A DNA stretch of 64,000 nucleotides from an uncultured Collinsella sp. (lineage in GTDB: Bacteria; Actinomycetota; Coriobacteriia; Coriobacteriales; Coriobacteriaceae). Each line of letters begins with the position of its first letter. Positions within the stretch are counted from its first letter, which is position 1. A program made the position numbers and the translations under genes. A model generated the notes under the pieces. It saw only the letters and a program-made list of their open reading frames with translations. It searched no databases and was not told the DNA's origin. The stretch covers positions 24,581-88,580 of the forward strand of contig UQMD01000007.1 in assembly GCA_900542155.1 (NCBI GenBank), written 5' to 3'. Of the stretch, positions 57,536 to 64,000 are shown in pieces.

Positions 57536-58942
57536 ATGTTTGTCGGACGCGAAGCAGAGCTTGCAAAACTCGAATCCCTTTATGAGCGGCGTTCATTTCA
57601 GATGGCCGTCGTGTACGGTCGTCGACGCGTGGGAAAGACGACGCTGATTAACGAGTTCTGCCGCGGTAAAAGGACGCTCTCGTTTACCGCTCTCGAGCAA
57701 AGCGACGCCGACAACCTTGCGGATTTTAATCGCGCTATCGCCAGCTTTTTCAATCTCCCTACATCGATTGGCGGGTTCTCATCCTGGACTGATGCGCTGT
57801 CCTTCATCGCCGACCGGGCACGCACCGAGCGGTTTGTCTTTGTATTTGACGAGTTTCCCTATGCGGCGATGCGCAACGAGGCACTGCCCTCGATTTTCCA
57901 GGTCGCCATCGACCGGGCCTTCAGGGAAACGAACGCATTTCTCATTCTTTGCGGCAGCAATCAGGGTTTTATGGAAAGCAATGTGCTGGGACGCAAAAGC
58001 CCCCTGTTTGGCCGGCGCACGGCCCAAATCAAGGTGCGCGATCTTGGATTTAGAGATGCAGCCAAGATGCTTCCGGGCCTGAGCGCTCATGAGGCTTTTA
58101 CATTCTACGGCTGTTTTGGCGGCGTCCCGTACTATCTGCAGCAGCTGGATTCGAGCATGGGACTCAAGGAGAATCTGGCCCGGCTTTACTTCGATCCCAT
58201 GGGGTTTCTCTATGGCGAGCCCGAGGGCTTGATTCGTCAGGAGTTTCAGGAGCCGGCAATGTATAACTCGATTTTGCGGGCTGTGGCTGCCGGTGCAAAC
58301 CGCGCAAAGCAGATCGCAGATCGCGCGGGCGTTGCCCAGACAACGCTGCCCCGCTATCTCAAGGCGCTGGAATCGGTGGGAATTATCGAAAAGGTCGTTC
58401 CGTTTGGCGAGAGCGTCGAAACCAGCAAGCGCGGAATCTACCGGCTTTCCGAGCCGTGCTATGCGTTTTGGTTCCGGTTCGTCATGCCATATTCGTCCGA
58501 TATCGAGGCCGGTTTGGGCCGGGCAGTTGTCAACGCGATTCCAGAAGAGCAGCTGAACGAATACCTGGGTCATCGGTTCGAGGCGTTGTGTGCCGAGTGG
58601 CTGGTTGAGCAGGCGAAACAGGGCAAGTTGCCAATTCCGGCAACGGCGGTGTCGTCGTGGTGGGGAACGAATCCCGACAAACGGGCTCAGGATGACATCG
58701 ATGTTTTAGCTGCCGATCGGGTGTCAAAGCGCCTGGTGATCGGGGAATGCAAATACAGGGGGTCGTTTGACGAGTCGGCAGAGATTAACGATCTCGAAAG
58801 CAAGCGAGGCTTGGTAAAAGGTTTCACCGCCTCTCATTTCATGTTGTTTTGCAAGCATGACGTGAGCGCCGCGACAAAAAAGAAGCTCGCCGCACGCGAA
58901 GATTGGCAAATCGTTACGCTCAAGGACATGTATATCGACTGA
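57536..58942 (+). CDS. AAA-type ATPase with DUF234-like C-terminus
   Basis: 468 aa. It starts MFVGREAELAKLESLYERR, with Walker A GRRRVGKTTLINEF (about 28-41), Walker B FVFDEFPY, a GSNQGFME sensor, and a C-terminal wHTH (AKQIADRAGVAQTTLPRYLKALESVGIIEKV) followed by a nuclease-like DUF234 region (DIDVLAADRVSKRLVIGECKY, with the D-ECK pattern of restriction-like folds). Architecture known as archaeal-type ATPase_2/DUF234; function unknown. Monocistronic with a palindromic promoter, in parallel to the ATPase at 11338. Lies between dnaX and ybaB-recR, which are usually adjacent. Confidence 0.8.
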   Translation: MFVGREAELAKLESLYERRSFQMAVVYGRRRVGKTTLINEFCRGKRTLSFTALEQSDADNLADFNRAIASFFNLPTSIGGFSSWTDALSFIADRARTERFVFVFDEFPYAAMRNEALPSIFQVAIDRAFRETNAFLILCGSNQGFMESNVLGRKSPLFGRRTAQIKVRDLGFRDAAKMLPGLSAHEAFTFYGCFGGVPYYLQQLDSSMGLKENLARLYFDPMGFLYGEPEGLIRQEFQEPAMYNSILRAVAAGANRAKQIADRAGVAQTTLPRYLKALESVGIIEKVVPFGESVETSKRGIYRLSEPCYAFWFRFVMPYSSDIEAGLGRAVVNAIPEEQLNEYLGHRFEALCAEWLVEQAKQGKLPIPATAVSSWWGTNPDKRAQDDIDVLAADRVSKRLVIGECKYRGSFDESAEINDLESKRGLVKGFTASHFMLFCKHDVSAATKKKLAAREDWQIVTLKDMYID

Positions 58943-59062
58943 GGTAGCGTGGCCATCCCGCTCGCCTGCCCCGTACCGTGGTACGATTTTTGAGTTTGAA
59001 AGTCCCGCCGCGCTCCGGCTGCCCTTGCAGCTCGGCGTGCGGCCGCACGTAAAGGAGCCATC

Positions 59063-59383
59063 ATGGCCGGTATGAACATGCAGCAGATGATGAAGCAGGC
59101 CCGCAAGATGCAGGAGCAGCTTGCCGCCGCGCAGGAGAACCTCAAGTCCCAGACCGTCGACGCCTCTGCCGGCGGTGGCATGGTCAAGGTGACCGTCAAC
59201 GGCGAGATGGAGCTCGTCAACCTCACCATCGATCCCGATGCGCTCGATCCCGAGGACGTCGATATGCTGCAGGACATGATTATGGCTGCTGTCAACGAGG
59301 CCGTTCGCGGCGTCAACGAGCTCGCCAACAAGCAGATGGGCGCTATCACCGGCGGCCTCAACATCCCGGGCATGCCGTTCTAA
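59063..59383 (+). CDS. ybaB: YbaB/EbfC nucleoid-associated protein
   Basis: 106 aa. NMQQMMKQARKMQEQLAAAQENL then GGGMVKVTVNGEMELVNLTIDPDALDPEDVDML: full-length YbaB. Binds DNA as a dimer. AAAGGAG precedes the ATG. Located between dnaX and recR as in most bacteria. Confidence 0.96.
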   Translation: MAGMNMQQMMKQARKMQEQLAAAQENLKSQTVDASAGGGMVKVTVNGEMELVNLTIDPDALDPEDVDMLQDMIMAAVNEAVRGVNELANKQMGAITGGLNIPGMPF

Positions 59384-59396
59384 GACACGCATATAT

Positions 59397-59993
59397 ATGA
59401 GTGCGAATCACAGTCTGCAAAAACTGCTCGATGAGCTGGGTCGTCTACCGGGCATTGGTCCCAAGTCGGCCCAGCGCATCGCCTATTACCTGCTCGAGGC
59501 CGATGCCGAGGAGGCCCGCCGCCTGGCCGAGGCTATCCTGGAGGTTAAGCAGGAGGTTCACTTTTGCAGCCGCTGCTTTAACTACGCCACGGCCGACGAG
59601 TGCTCCATCTGCCAGGATTCGATGCGCGATACCACTCGCATTTGCGTGGTGGGCGAGCCGCGCGATGTCCAGGCGATTGAGCGCACGGGCAGCTACCACG
59701 GTCTCTACCACGTATTGGGCGGCGTGATCAGTCCCATGGACAAGATTGGTCCCGAGCAGTTGCACATTCGTGAGCTGCTTGCGCGCCTGGGCCACGAGGA
59801 CATCCACGAGGTCATTATCGCCACCAACCCCAACATTGAGGGCGAGACCACGGCGAGCTACCTTGCTCGCACCATCAAGCCATTGGGCGTTGAGGTATCG
59901 CGTCTTGCGAGCGGCCTTCCCGTGGGCGGCGACTTGGAGTATGCCGACGAGCTTACGCTCGGCCGCGCTATCGAGGCCCGCCGCGCGATCTAA
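59397..59993 (+). CDS. recR: Recombination protein RecR
   Basis: 198 aa. Helix-hairpin-helix (LGRLPGIGPKSAQRIAYYLL), zinc finger (CSRCFNYATADECSIC), Toprim domain with VVGEPRDVQAIERTGSYHGLYHVLGG and the C-terminal SRLASGLPVGGDLEYADELTL. Acts with RecO and RecF in gap repair. It starts 13 bases after ybaB. Confidence 0.97.
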   Translation: MSANHSLQKLLDELGRLPGIGPKSAQRIAYYLLEADAEEARRLAEAILEVKQEVHFCSRCFNYATADECSICQDSMRDTTRICVVGEPRDVQAIERTGSYHGLYHVLGGVISPMDKIGPEQLHIRELLARLGHEDIHEVIIATNPNIEGETTASYLARTIKPLGVEVSRLASGLPVGGDLEYADELTLGRAIEARRAI

Positions 59994-60196
59994 GCGGCGT
60001 CAGCTTCGCGGCATGTCCCGTCGGCCTGCCGCACGGGGCACTCATAATTGGGTGCGCGTTCATTTATTTGTTGTGCAACAAACCTGCTTTTCATCCGCTT
60101 ATCGCGTGGATGGGTCCGCTCGCACCTCGTATTTGCCCATTCGTTGCGCAACCTTTTGGGTTCGCTGATACACTCAACTGTGGATATGAAAGAATG

Positions 60197-60221
60197 CGCC
60201 GCTCCTGAGCGGCGTGTTTTT
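60197..60221 (+). terminator. Terminator-like hairpin just before the next operon
   Basis: CGCCGCTC-CT-GAGCGGCG followed by TGTTTTTG lies only 15 bases before the start at 60237. It ends recR transcription or, if the promoter lies near 60145-60175, acts as an attenuator in the leader of the next operon. The remaining 59994-60196 holds no gene. Confidence 0.7.
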
Positions 60222-60236
60222 GTTGGAGGAGAACGC

Positions 60237-61145
60237 ATGCGGCCCGGGGGCACTCAGACAAAGCATGGCGCCGCGGTGCGCATGCGACGCCGGCTGGGCC
60301 TGGCGCCTCGGGCGTGTGCGCTGCTGTCTTGCTCGCTCGTGCTGGCCATAGCCAGTGTTTCGGCTTATGGCATGACGGTGCCGTCCATGGTGCAGGCGCA
60401 TGCTGCGCGCGAGCTGCATATTGGGCGCAAGGCCAAAAGCGACTTGGGAACGACAACTGGATATGCGTGGGCGAGCGTGGTCTCGCACGTTGTGTTCGGT
60501 GGCGACGATGCGGACAGTCCCGAAACATCGGACAACGAGATCACGCTGGCAAACGGCAAGACCATCGTGCTCACCAACACCAAGGTCATTACGAAGCTTT
60601 CCAACAACAGCGTGGCATCTATCGTTAACAAGGCGGAGCAGCAGAAGGAACAGGGTACGCAGCAGGCGGGTAAACCCGGCGGCTCGGATGGGTCCGGTTC
60701 TGGCACCGGTTCGTCGGGCTCGGACGGCGGTTCCGGTTCGGGCTCCGCTTCTGGCGGCGGATCTTCGAGTGGTGGCTCGATGGACGGCGGCGCCGGCGGC
60801 GACACGGGCTCGGGTAGCCTCTCAGCTGCCGAGGAGGAGAGTATCCACAGTTGGCTCGTGACCAAATACAACATGCTCGATGGCTATGTCGCCCGCGCCA
60901 ATAGCGTGGTGTCGACCTATAACGCCACGGGCGACACCGGACCGTGCGACAGCCTGGTCAATGACATGTTTGTCATCCGTGCCGAGTTTGGCCGGCAGAC
61001 GTTTCCTCCCCAGTCAAAGTGGTATCGACAATTCGCCAACCTTTGGGGCTGCTACACAAACCTGTGTCAATGGGTCGGACATTACGGCGACGATAACGTC
61101 GCGCTCAACAACTTCAATAACAATGTGGCGGCGATCGCTCTGTGA
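60237..61145 (+). CDS. Secreted/membrane-anchored protein with Gly/Ser linker
   Basis: 302 aa. A basic N-terminus and one hydrophobic segment (ACALLSCSLVLAIASVSAYGM, about 27-47), then an outer part. A Gly/Ser low-complexity linker (about 145-195) separates two domains; the C-terminal one contains PCDSLVNDMFVIRAEFGRQTFPPQS and paired cysteines. GGAGGAG precedes the ATG. First gene of an operon with a kinase and an FHA protein; the stop overlaps the kinase start. Confidence 0.65.
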   Translation: MRPGGTQTKHGAAVRMRRRLGLAPRACALLSCSLVLAIASVSAYGMTVPSMVQAHAARELHIGRKAKSDLGTTTGYAWASVVSHVVFGGDDADSPETSDNEITLANGKTIVLTNTKVITKLSNNSVASIVNKAEQQKEQGTQQAGKPGGSDGSGSGTGSSGSDGGSGSGSASGGGSSSGGSMDGGAGGDTGSGSLSAAEEESIHSWLVTKYNMLDGYVARANSVVSTYNATGDTGPCDSLVNDMFVIRAEFGRQTFPPQSKWYRQFANLWGCYTNLCQWVGHYGDDNVALNNFNNNVAAIAL

Positions 61146-62983
61146 TGACCAATCTTGTTTCCGCCACAAGCCAATCGCTTGCCCACGATCCCATGGTGGG
61201 CCTGCGCCTGGCGCGCGTCGATGGGTTTGAGCCGGCCGTCGCCCTGGGCACGGACGAGCTTCCCGCCTACCTGCGCCGTTTTACGATGCTGTTTGCCGAT
61301 GACGCCACCATGCGCCGCGGCGGTATCGGCCGCGTGACGCGTGCCGTCAACGCGCAGGGCGAGGCCGTGGCGCTCAAGCAGCTCATCTTGCCAACGCGCG
61401 ACGAATTTGATGACGATGTCGCCCACGAGGCACTGGTCACCAAGTTCAAGGCGGCGTTTCGCGAGGAATATGAATGCCATCGTGCCCTTTCGGGCCTTAA
61501 GGGCTTTCCCCGCTTGTACGGGTGGGGCGAGGTCGACGGCGTGCCCGCGATTGTCATGGAGTGGGTCGAGGGCGAGACGCTCGCTCGCCTGCGCTCGCGC
61601 CTTGCCGTGGACGATGCCGGGCGTCTGTCGCCGCTCGTTGCGGCGCGCCTGGGTCGCGACCTGTTCGATCTGCTCTGCCGCATGAGCTTGGTAGGCGAGG
61701 GGTTCGTCCATCGCGATGTCTCGCCCGCTAATATTATGGTGCGCACGGCGCGCCTGCCGCTCGACCGACAGCTTGCCGAAGGCACCTTCGACCTGTGCTT
61801 GATCGACTTTGGCTCGTCGCTGGCGCTCGAGCCCGCCTCTGCGGTGGCCGGCGCCGGCGGCAAGGCGTCGTTTACCGAGCGCTATGCCACGTTGCGCCGC
61901 GCGACGGTGGCCTACGCCCCGCCCGAGATGCTCACCGACGATATTCCCGACCTGCGCATGCTTCGCATGTCGCCGGCGATCGATGTCTATGCAGCGGCGA
62001 GTACGGTCTACGAGCTCATCGCCGGTGTCGCGCCGTACGAAGTAGCGCCGGGTGCGTCGGGTACTTCGGGCTCGCGCAAAAAGACTCGCGATATCGCCAG
62101 CCCTTATCGCCTCAAGATGGATACGCTGCCCGATTATCCCGTCGGCGCCCACGCGCCCGGCTGCGACTTGACGCAACTGCTGCGACGCGAGCCCGATGTG
62201 GCACTTGCCGCGGCCGAACAGGCTCAGCAGCTGGGGCTCGATCCAAATTCCGAGGATCTGCGCGATGCGCTGGCGTTTGTCGACGCTCAGCTGTTCGATG
62301 TGGTGATGGCCTGCCTGTCCTGCCATCAGGAAGATCGTCCCGAGCCGGCTGCGGTGGAGGCGGCGCTCTCGGCATTTTGTGACCACTATGCGCAAAATGT
62401 CGCCCGCTCGCTTCGCGCCGAGCCGCTCATGCCGTGCCCGATGGAGGTATCGGGGCACACGGCCCGGCGCGCGGCGATGGTTGGTGCGACGGCGGTATGC
62501 GGCGTGCTTTGGGCTGTGGTCGTGGTATCAGCGGCGCTGTTGGCGTCGGGCGCCCATGTGACGCTCATCGTGGGACCGCTTATGTGGTCCGGGAAGCTGC
62601 CAGCCATTATCGCCGCGCTGGCGTTGGCGCTGCCGGGCATGGTGGGCATTGCCGCCGGAGCCTTGGCGCGCAATCGCCGCGCGGGGTTCCTGCGGGGCGT
62701 GTTGGCCCTTTCCGCCTGCGAGGTCCCGGCTCTGGCTGCACTCGCATGTACCGTGTTTTCCCAGCATGCCGTGGCGGGTGGCCTGGTGGCCGCCATAATT
62801 GCAACCTATGCGCTCACGTGGTTTTTGCTGGCGATGGGGTTTGCCTTTGAGCTTCCCGTCGTGTCAGCGCGACGTGTGAAAATTCCCATGGCGACGCCGC
62901 TTGCCGGCGGAGCCGCGGCTGCCCGCGCCTTTGGCGGGCCGGCCGAAGTATCCGACACTATCTCTGCGACCAAGGAGGGCTAA
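61145..62983 (+). CDS. Membrane protein kinase-like protein
   Basis: 612 aa. Kinase domain about 45-420 with an atypical Gly-loop (RRGGIGRVTRA), VALKQLIL, HRDVSPANIM and DFGSSL; the APE-like segment is APPEML. Asp and Lys are present, but DVSPAN replaces the usual DLKPEN, so substrate range may differ. The C-terminal 150 residues have four membrane segments. Likely signals together with the FHA protein encoded next. GTG at 61142 is an alternative start. Confidence 0.82.
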   Translation: MTNLVSATSQSLAHDPMVGLRLARVDGFEPAVALGTDELPAYLRRFTMLFADDATMRRGGIGRVTRAVNAQGEAVALKQLILPTRDEFDDDVAHEALVTKFKAAFREEYECHRALSGLKGFPRLYGWGEVDGVPAIVMEWVEGETLARLRSRLAVDDAGRLSPLVAARLGRDLFDLLCRMSLVGEGFVHRDVSPANIMVRTARLPLDRQLAEGTFDLCLIDFGSSLALEPASAVAGAGGKASFTERYATLRRATVAYAPPEMLTDDIPDLRMLRMSPAIDVYAAASTVYELIAGVAPYEVAPGASGTSGSRKKTRDIASPYRLKMDTLPDYPVGAHAPGCDLTQLLRREPDVALAAAEQAQQLGLDPNSEDLRDALAFVDAQLFDVVMACLSCHQEDRPEPAAVEAALSAFCDHYAQNVARSLRAEPLMPCPMEVSGHTARRAAMVGATAVCGVLWAVVVVSAALLASGAHVTLIVGPLMWSGKLPAIIAALALALPGMVGIAAGALARNRRAGFLRGVLALSACEVPALAALACTVFSQHAVAGGLVAAIIATYALTWFLLAMGFAFELPVVSARRVKIPMATPLAGGAAAARAFGGPAEVSDTISATKEG

Positions 62984-62986
62984 GCC

Positions 62987-63925
62987 ATGGCTTCTCAAGC
63001 CGAGCTCACCCCGTGCGGGGCAATGTTTGACATCTTTAAGCGCGCAGCGCACCTGAGCCATATCGAACTGTGCGGCCTGGTGCTCTCGAGCCGCCCGCTC
63101 GTCGACGGCCGTAGTCCGCAGAGCCGTGCCGCCGATCGCTCCTGGGTTTCGCGCTTTATCGTGCGCGCGCCGGTCGGCACGCTGCAGGAACGTTATTTTG
63201 CCGATTACGGCACCTCGGCCGCGCGCATTATGTCGCAGCTGGCCCTGCGCCGTCGCAATCCCATGGACGCCGCGGCCGTGACCAATATGGTGTGCGGCCC
63301 GGCTGGCGAGCCCATGGTGCGGGCACTCGAGGAATGCCATCAGGACACGAATCTCTATCGTAATGCGCTCGAGCGCCTGTCGCAGGCGGCTGAGCTCATG
63401 CCCGCCGAGCGCGCCGAGGCCATCCTGGTGCTGTTTGTCGCCGTGGGTTGCTCGGCAGATGTCCGCTCGTCGGTGACCTATGCCATCGACTACGCTCATG
63501 CGACCTGTGGCGGCGCCACGTCGACGCCGCGCTCGCTGAGCACATCTTCGGTCGCGGGCGAGCACGAGGCCGCGCCGGCGCATCCGTTGGGACTGTTGCG
63601 CGTGCAAAACGGCTACGTGGTGAGCGCCCCGCGCTGGATCCAGCCGAGTGAGGAAGGCGTCGAGATCGGCGCGCTGGCAACGGGGGAGGGCGACATCACC
63701 GATGTCGGCGACGATGTCTCGGCCCGCCATGCCCATATCTGGTGCGACGATTCTGGCACATGGTTTGTCGAGGACCTGTCGTCCACGAACGGCACCGTGG
63801 TGGTAAACGGGGCCACGAGTGTGTGTGTTCAAGTAGAGCCCGGCCGCTCCGCCCGGCTCAACCCCGGTGACGAGCTCAAACTCGGCGAATCCACCACCTA
63901 TGCCATCCTCCTTGGTGCCCTCTAG
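62987..63925 (+). CDS. FHA-domain protein
   Basis: 312 aa. An unrecognised N-terminal helical domain (about 1-190) is followed by an FHA domain (about 215-310) with VEIGALATGEG, VSARHAHI and LSSTNGTVVVNG. The second residue group of the FHA consensus (GR) is changed to GALA, which may weaken phosphopeptide binding. It starts 4 bases after the kinase stop and completes the three-gene operon. GAGGGCTAAGCC precedes the ATG. Confidence 0.85.
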   Translation: MASQAELTPCGAMFDIFKRAAHLSHIELCGLVLSSRPLVDGRSPQSRAADRSWVSRFIVRAPVGTLQERYFADYGTSAARIMSQLALRRRNPMDAAAVTNMVCGPAGEPMVRALEECHQDTNLYRNALERLSQAAELMPAERAEAILVLFVAVGCSADVRSSVTYAIDYAHATCGGATSTPRSLSTSSVAGEHEAAPAHPLGLLRVQNGYVVSAPRWIQPSEEGVEIGALATGEGDITDVGDDVSARHAHIWCDDSGTWFVEDLSSTNGTVVVNGATSVCVQVEPGRSARLNPGDELKLGESTTYAILLGAL

Positions 63926-64000
63926 CCGGCAGATAGGGACGCTCCTTTTAATATGAGCAGGACATTGTCAAGAGGCAAAATCGGGCCTGGCCCCAACGAT

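Noticed and set aside
58943..59062. SRP RNA or other structural RNA near dnaX-ybaB
   Set aside because: The gap is short, without the conserved GNAR tetraloop helix of SRP RNA.

Overview
The window is GC-rich (roughly 60%) bacterial chromosome that reads as a member of the Coriobacteriia (Actinomycetota), most like a gut Collinsella. This is an inference from gene content, not from a database search. The supporting content is a dnaK-grpE-dnaJ-hspR heat-shock cluster with a MerR-type HspR, an actinobacterial-type kinase/FHA/PP2C/SEDS-PBP/PASTA-kinase cluster, a mannose-family PTS with ManO, DUF5692, large membrane LuxR regulators and 4Fe-4S/FAD oxidoreductases.

Layout. 1-2.9 kb: 3' end of dnaK, then grpE, a zinc-finger-less dnaJ and hspR. 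3.3-5.6 kb: an aconitase-superfamily hydratase (YbhJ type). 5.6-8.0 kb: a repeat-rich island with two divergent paralogous membrane-anchored proteins, flanked by five 55-bp palindromic units in a 79-80 bp register and by copies of a second palindrome family. 8.1-10.7 kb: clpB. 10.8-19.8 kb: a small Pro/Ala/Lys protein, a lone AAA ATPase, an acidic single-pass membrane protein, a DUF5692 membrane protein, a TetR regulator with operators, a multi-domain Fe-S/FAD oxidoreductase, and hypA behind a highly structured leader. 20.2-23.5 kb: a mannose-family PTS operon (IIAB-IIC-IID-ManO).

23.6-37.2 kb: an integrated mobile element of about 13.5 kb. It sits in the 3' half of a tRNA-Arg(CCU) gene and is bounded by a perfect 48-bp direct repeat. 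It carries a tyrosine integrase, an excisionase-like HTH, a winged-helix protein, MobC, a relaxase, a hairpin-rich candidate oriT, iteron-like repeats, an XRE repressor with a 13-bp inverted operator, a wall-anchored CAP/coiled-coil surface protein, a lipoprotein and three translationally coupled metallophosphoesterases. It also carries a 41-aa membrane peptide gene whose leader shows the architecture of a type I toxin mRNA. No conjugation channel genes are visible, so it looks mobilizable rather than self-transmissible. Beyond the right end, 37.2-37.37 kb holds further fragments of the attachment site, one inverted, and a duplicated terminator.

37.4-47.7 kb (minus strand): cell-wall/division signalling operon in the order kinase, FhaA, FHA, PP2C, RodA/FtsW-PBP fusion, PASTA kinase. 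47.8-53.1 kb: a LuxR-type membrane regulator with two HTH domains, then an ABC exporter operon. 53.2-60 kb: a membrane protein, dnaX, small hypothetical genes, a second lone AAA ATPase with a palindromic operator, ybaB and recR. 60.2-63.9 kb: a second, smaller signalling operon (secreted Ser/Gly-rich protein, membrane kinase, FHA protein).

The strongest candidates for undescribed biology are the SD-sequestered small-peptide locus at 31.08-31.33 kb, the palindromic arrays at 5.8-6.05 and 7.78-7.91 kb, the switch-like leader before hypA, and the triple metallophosphoesterase operon in the mobile element.
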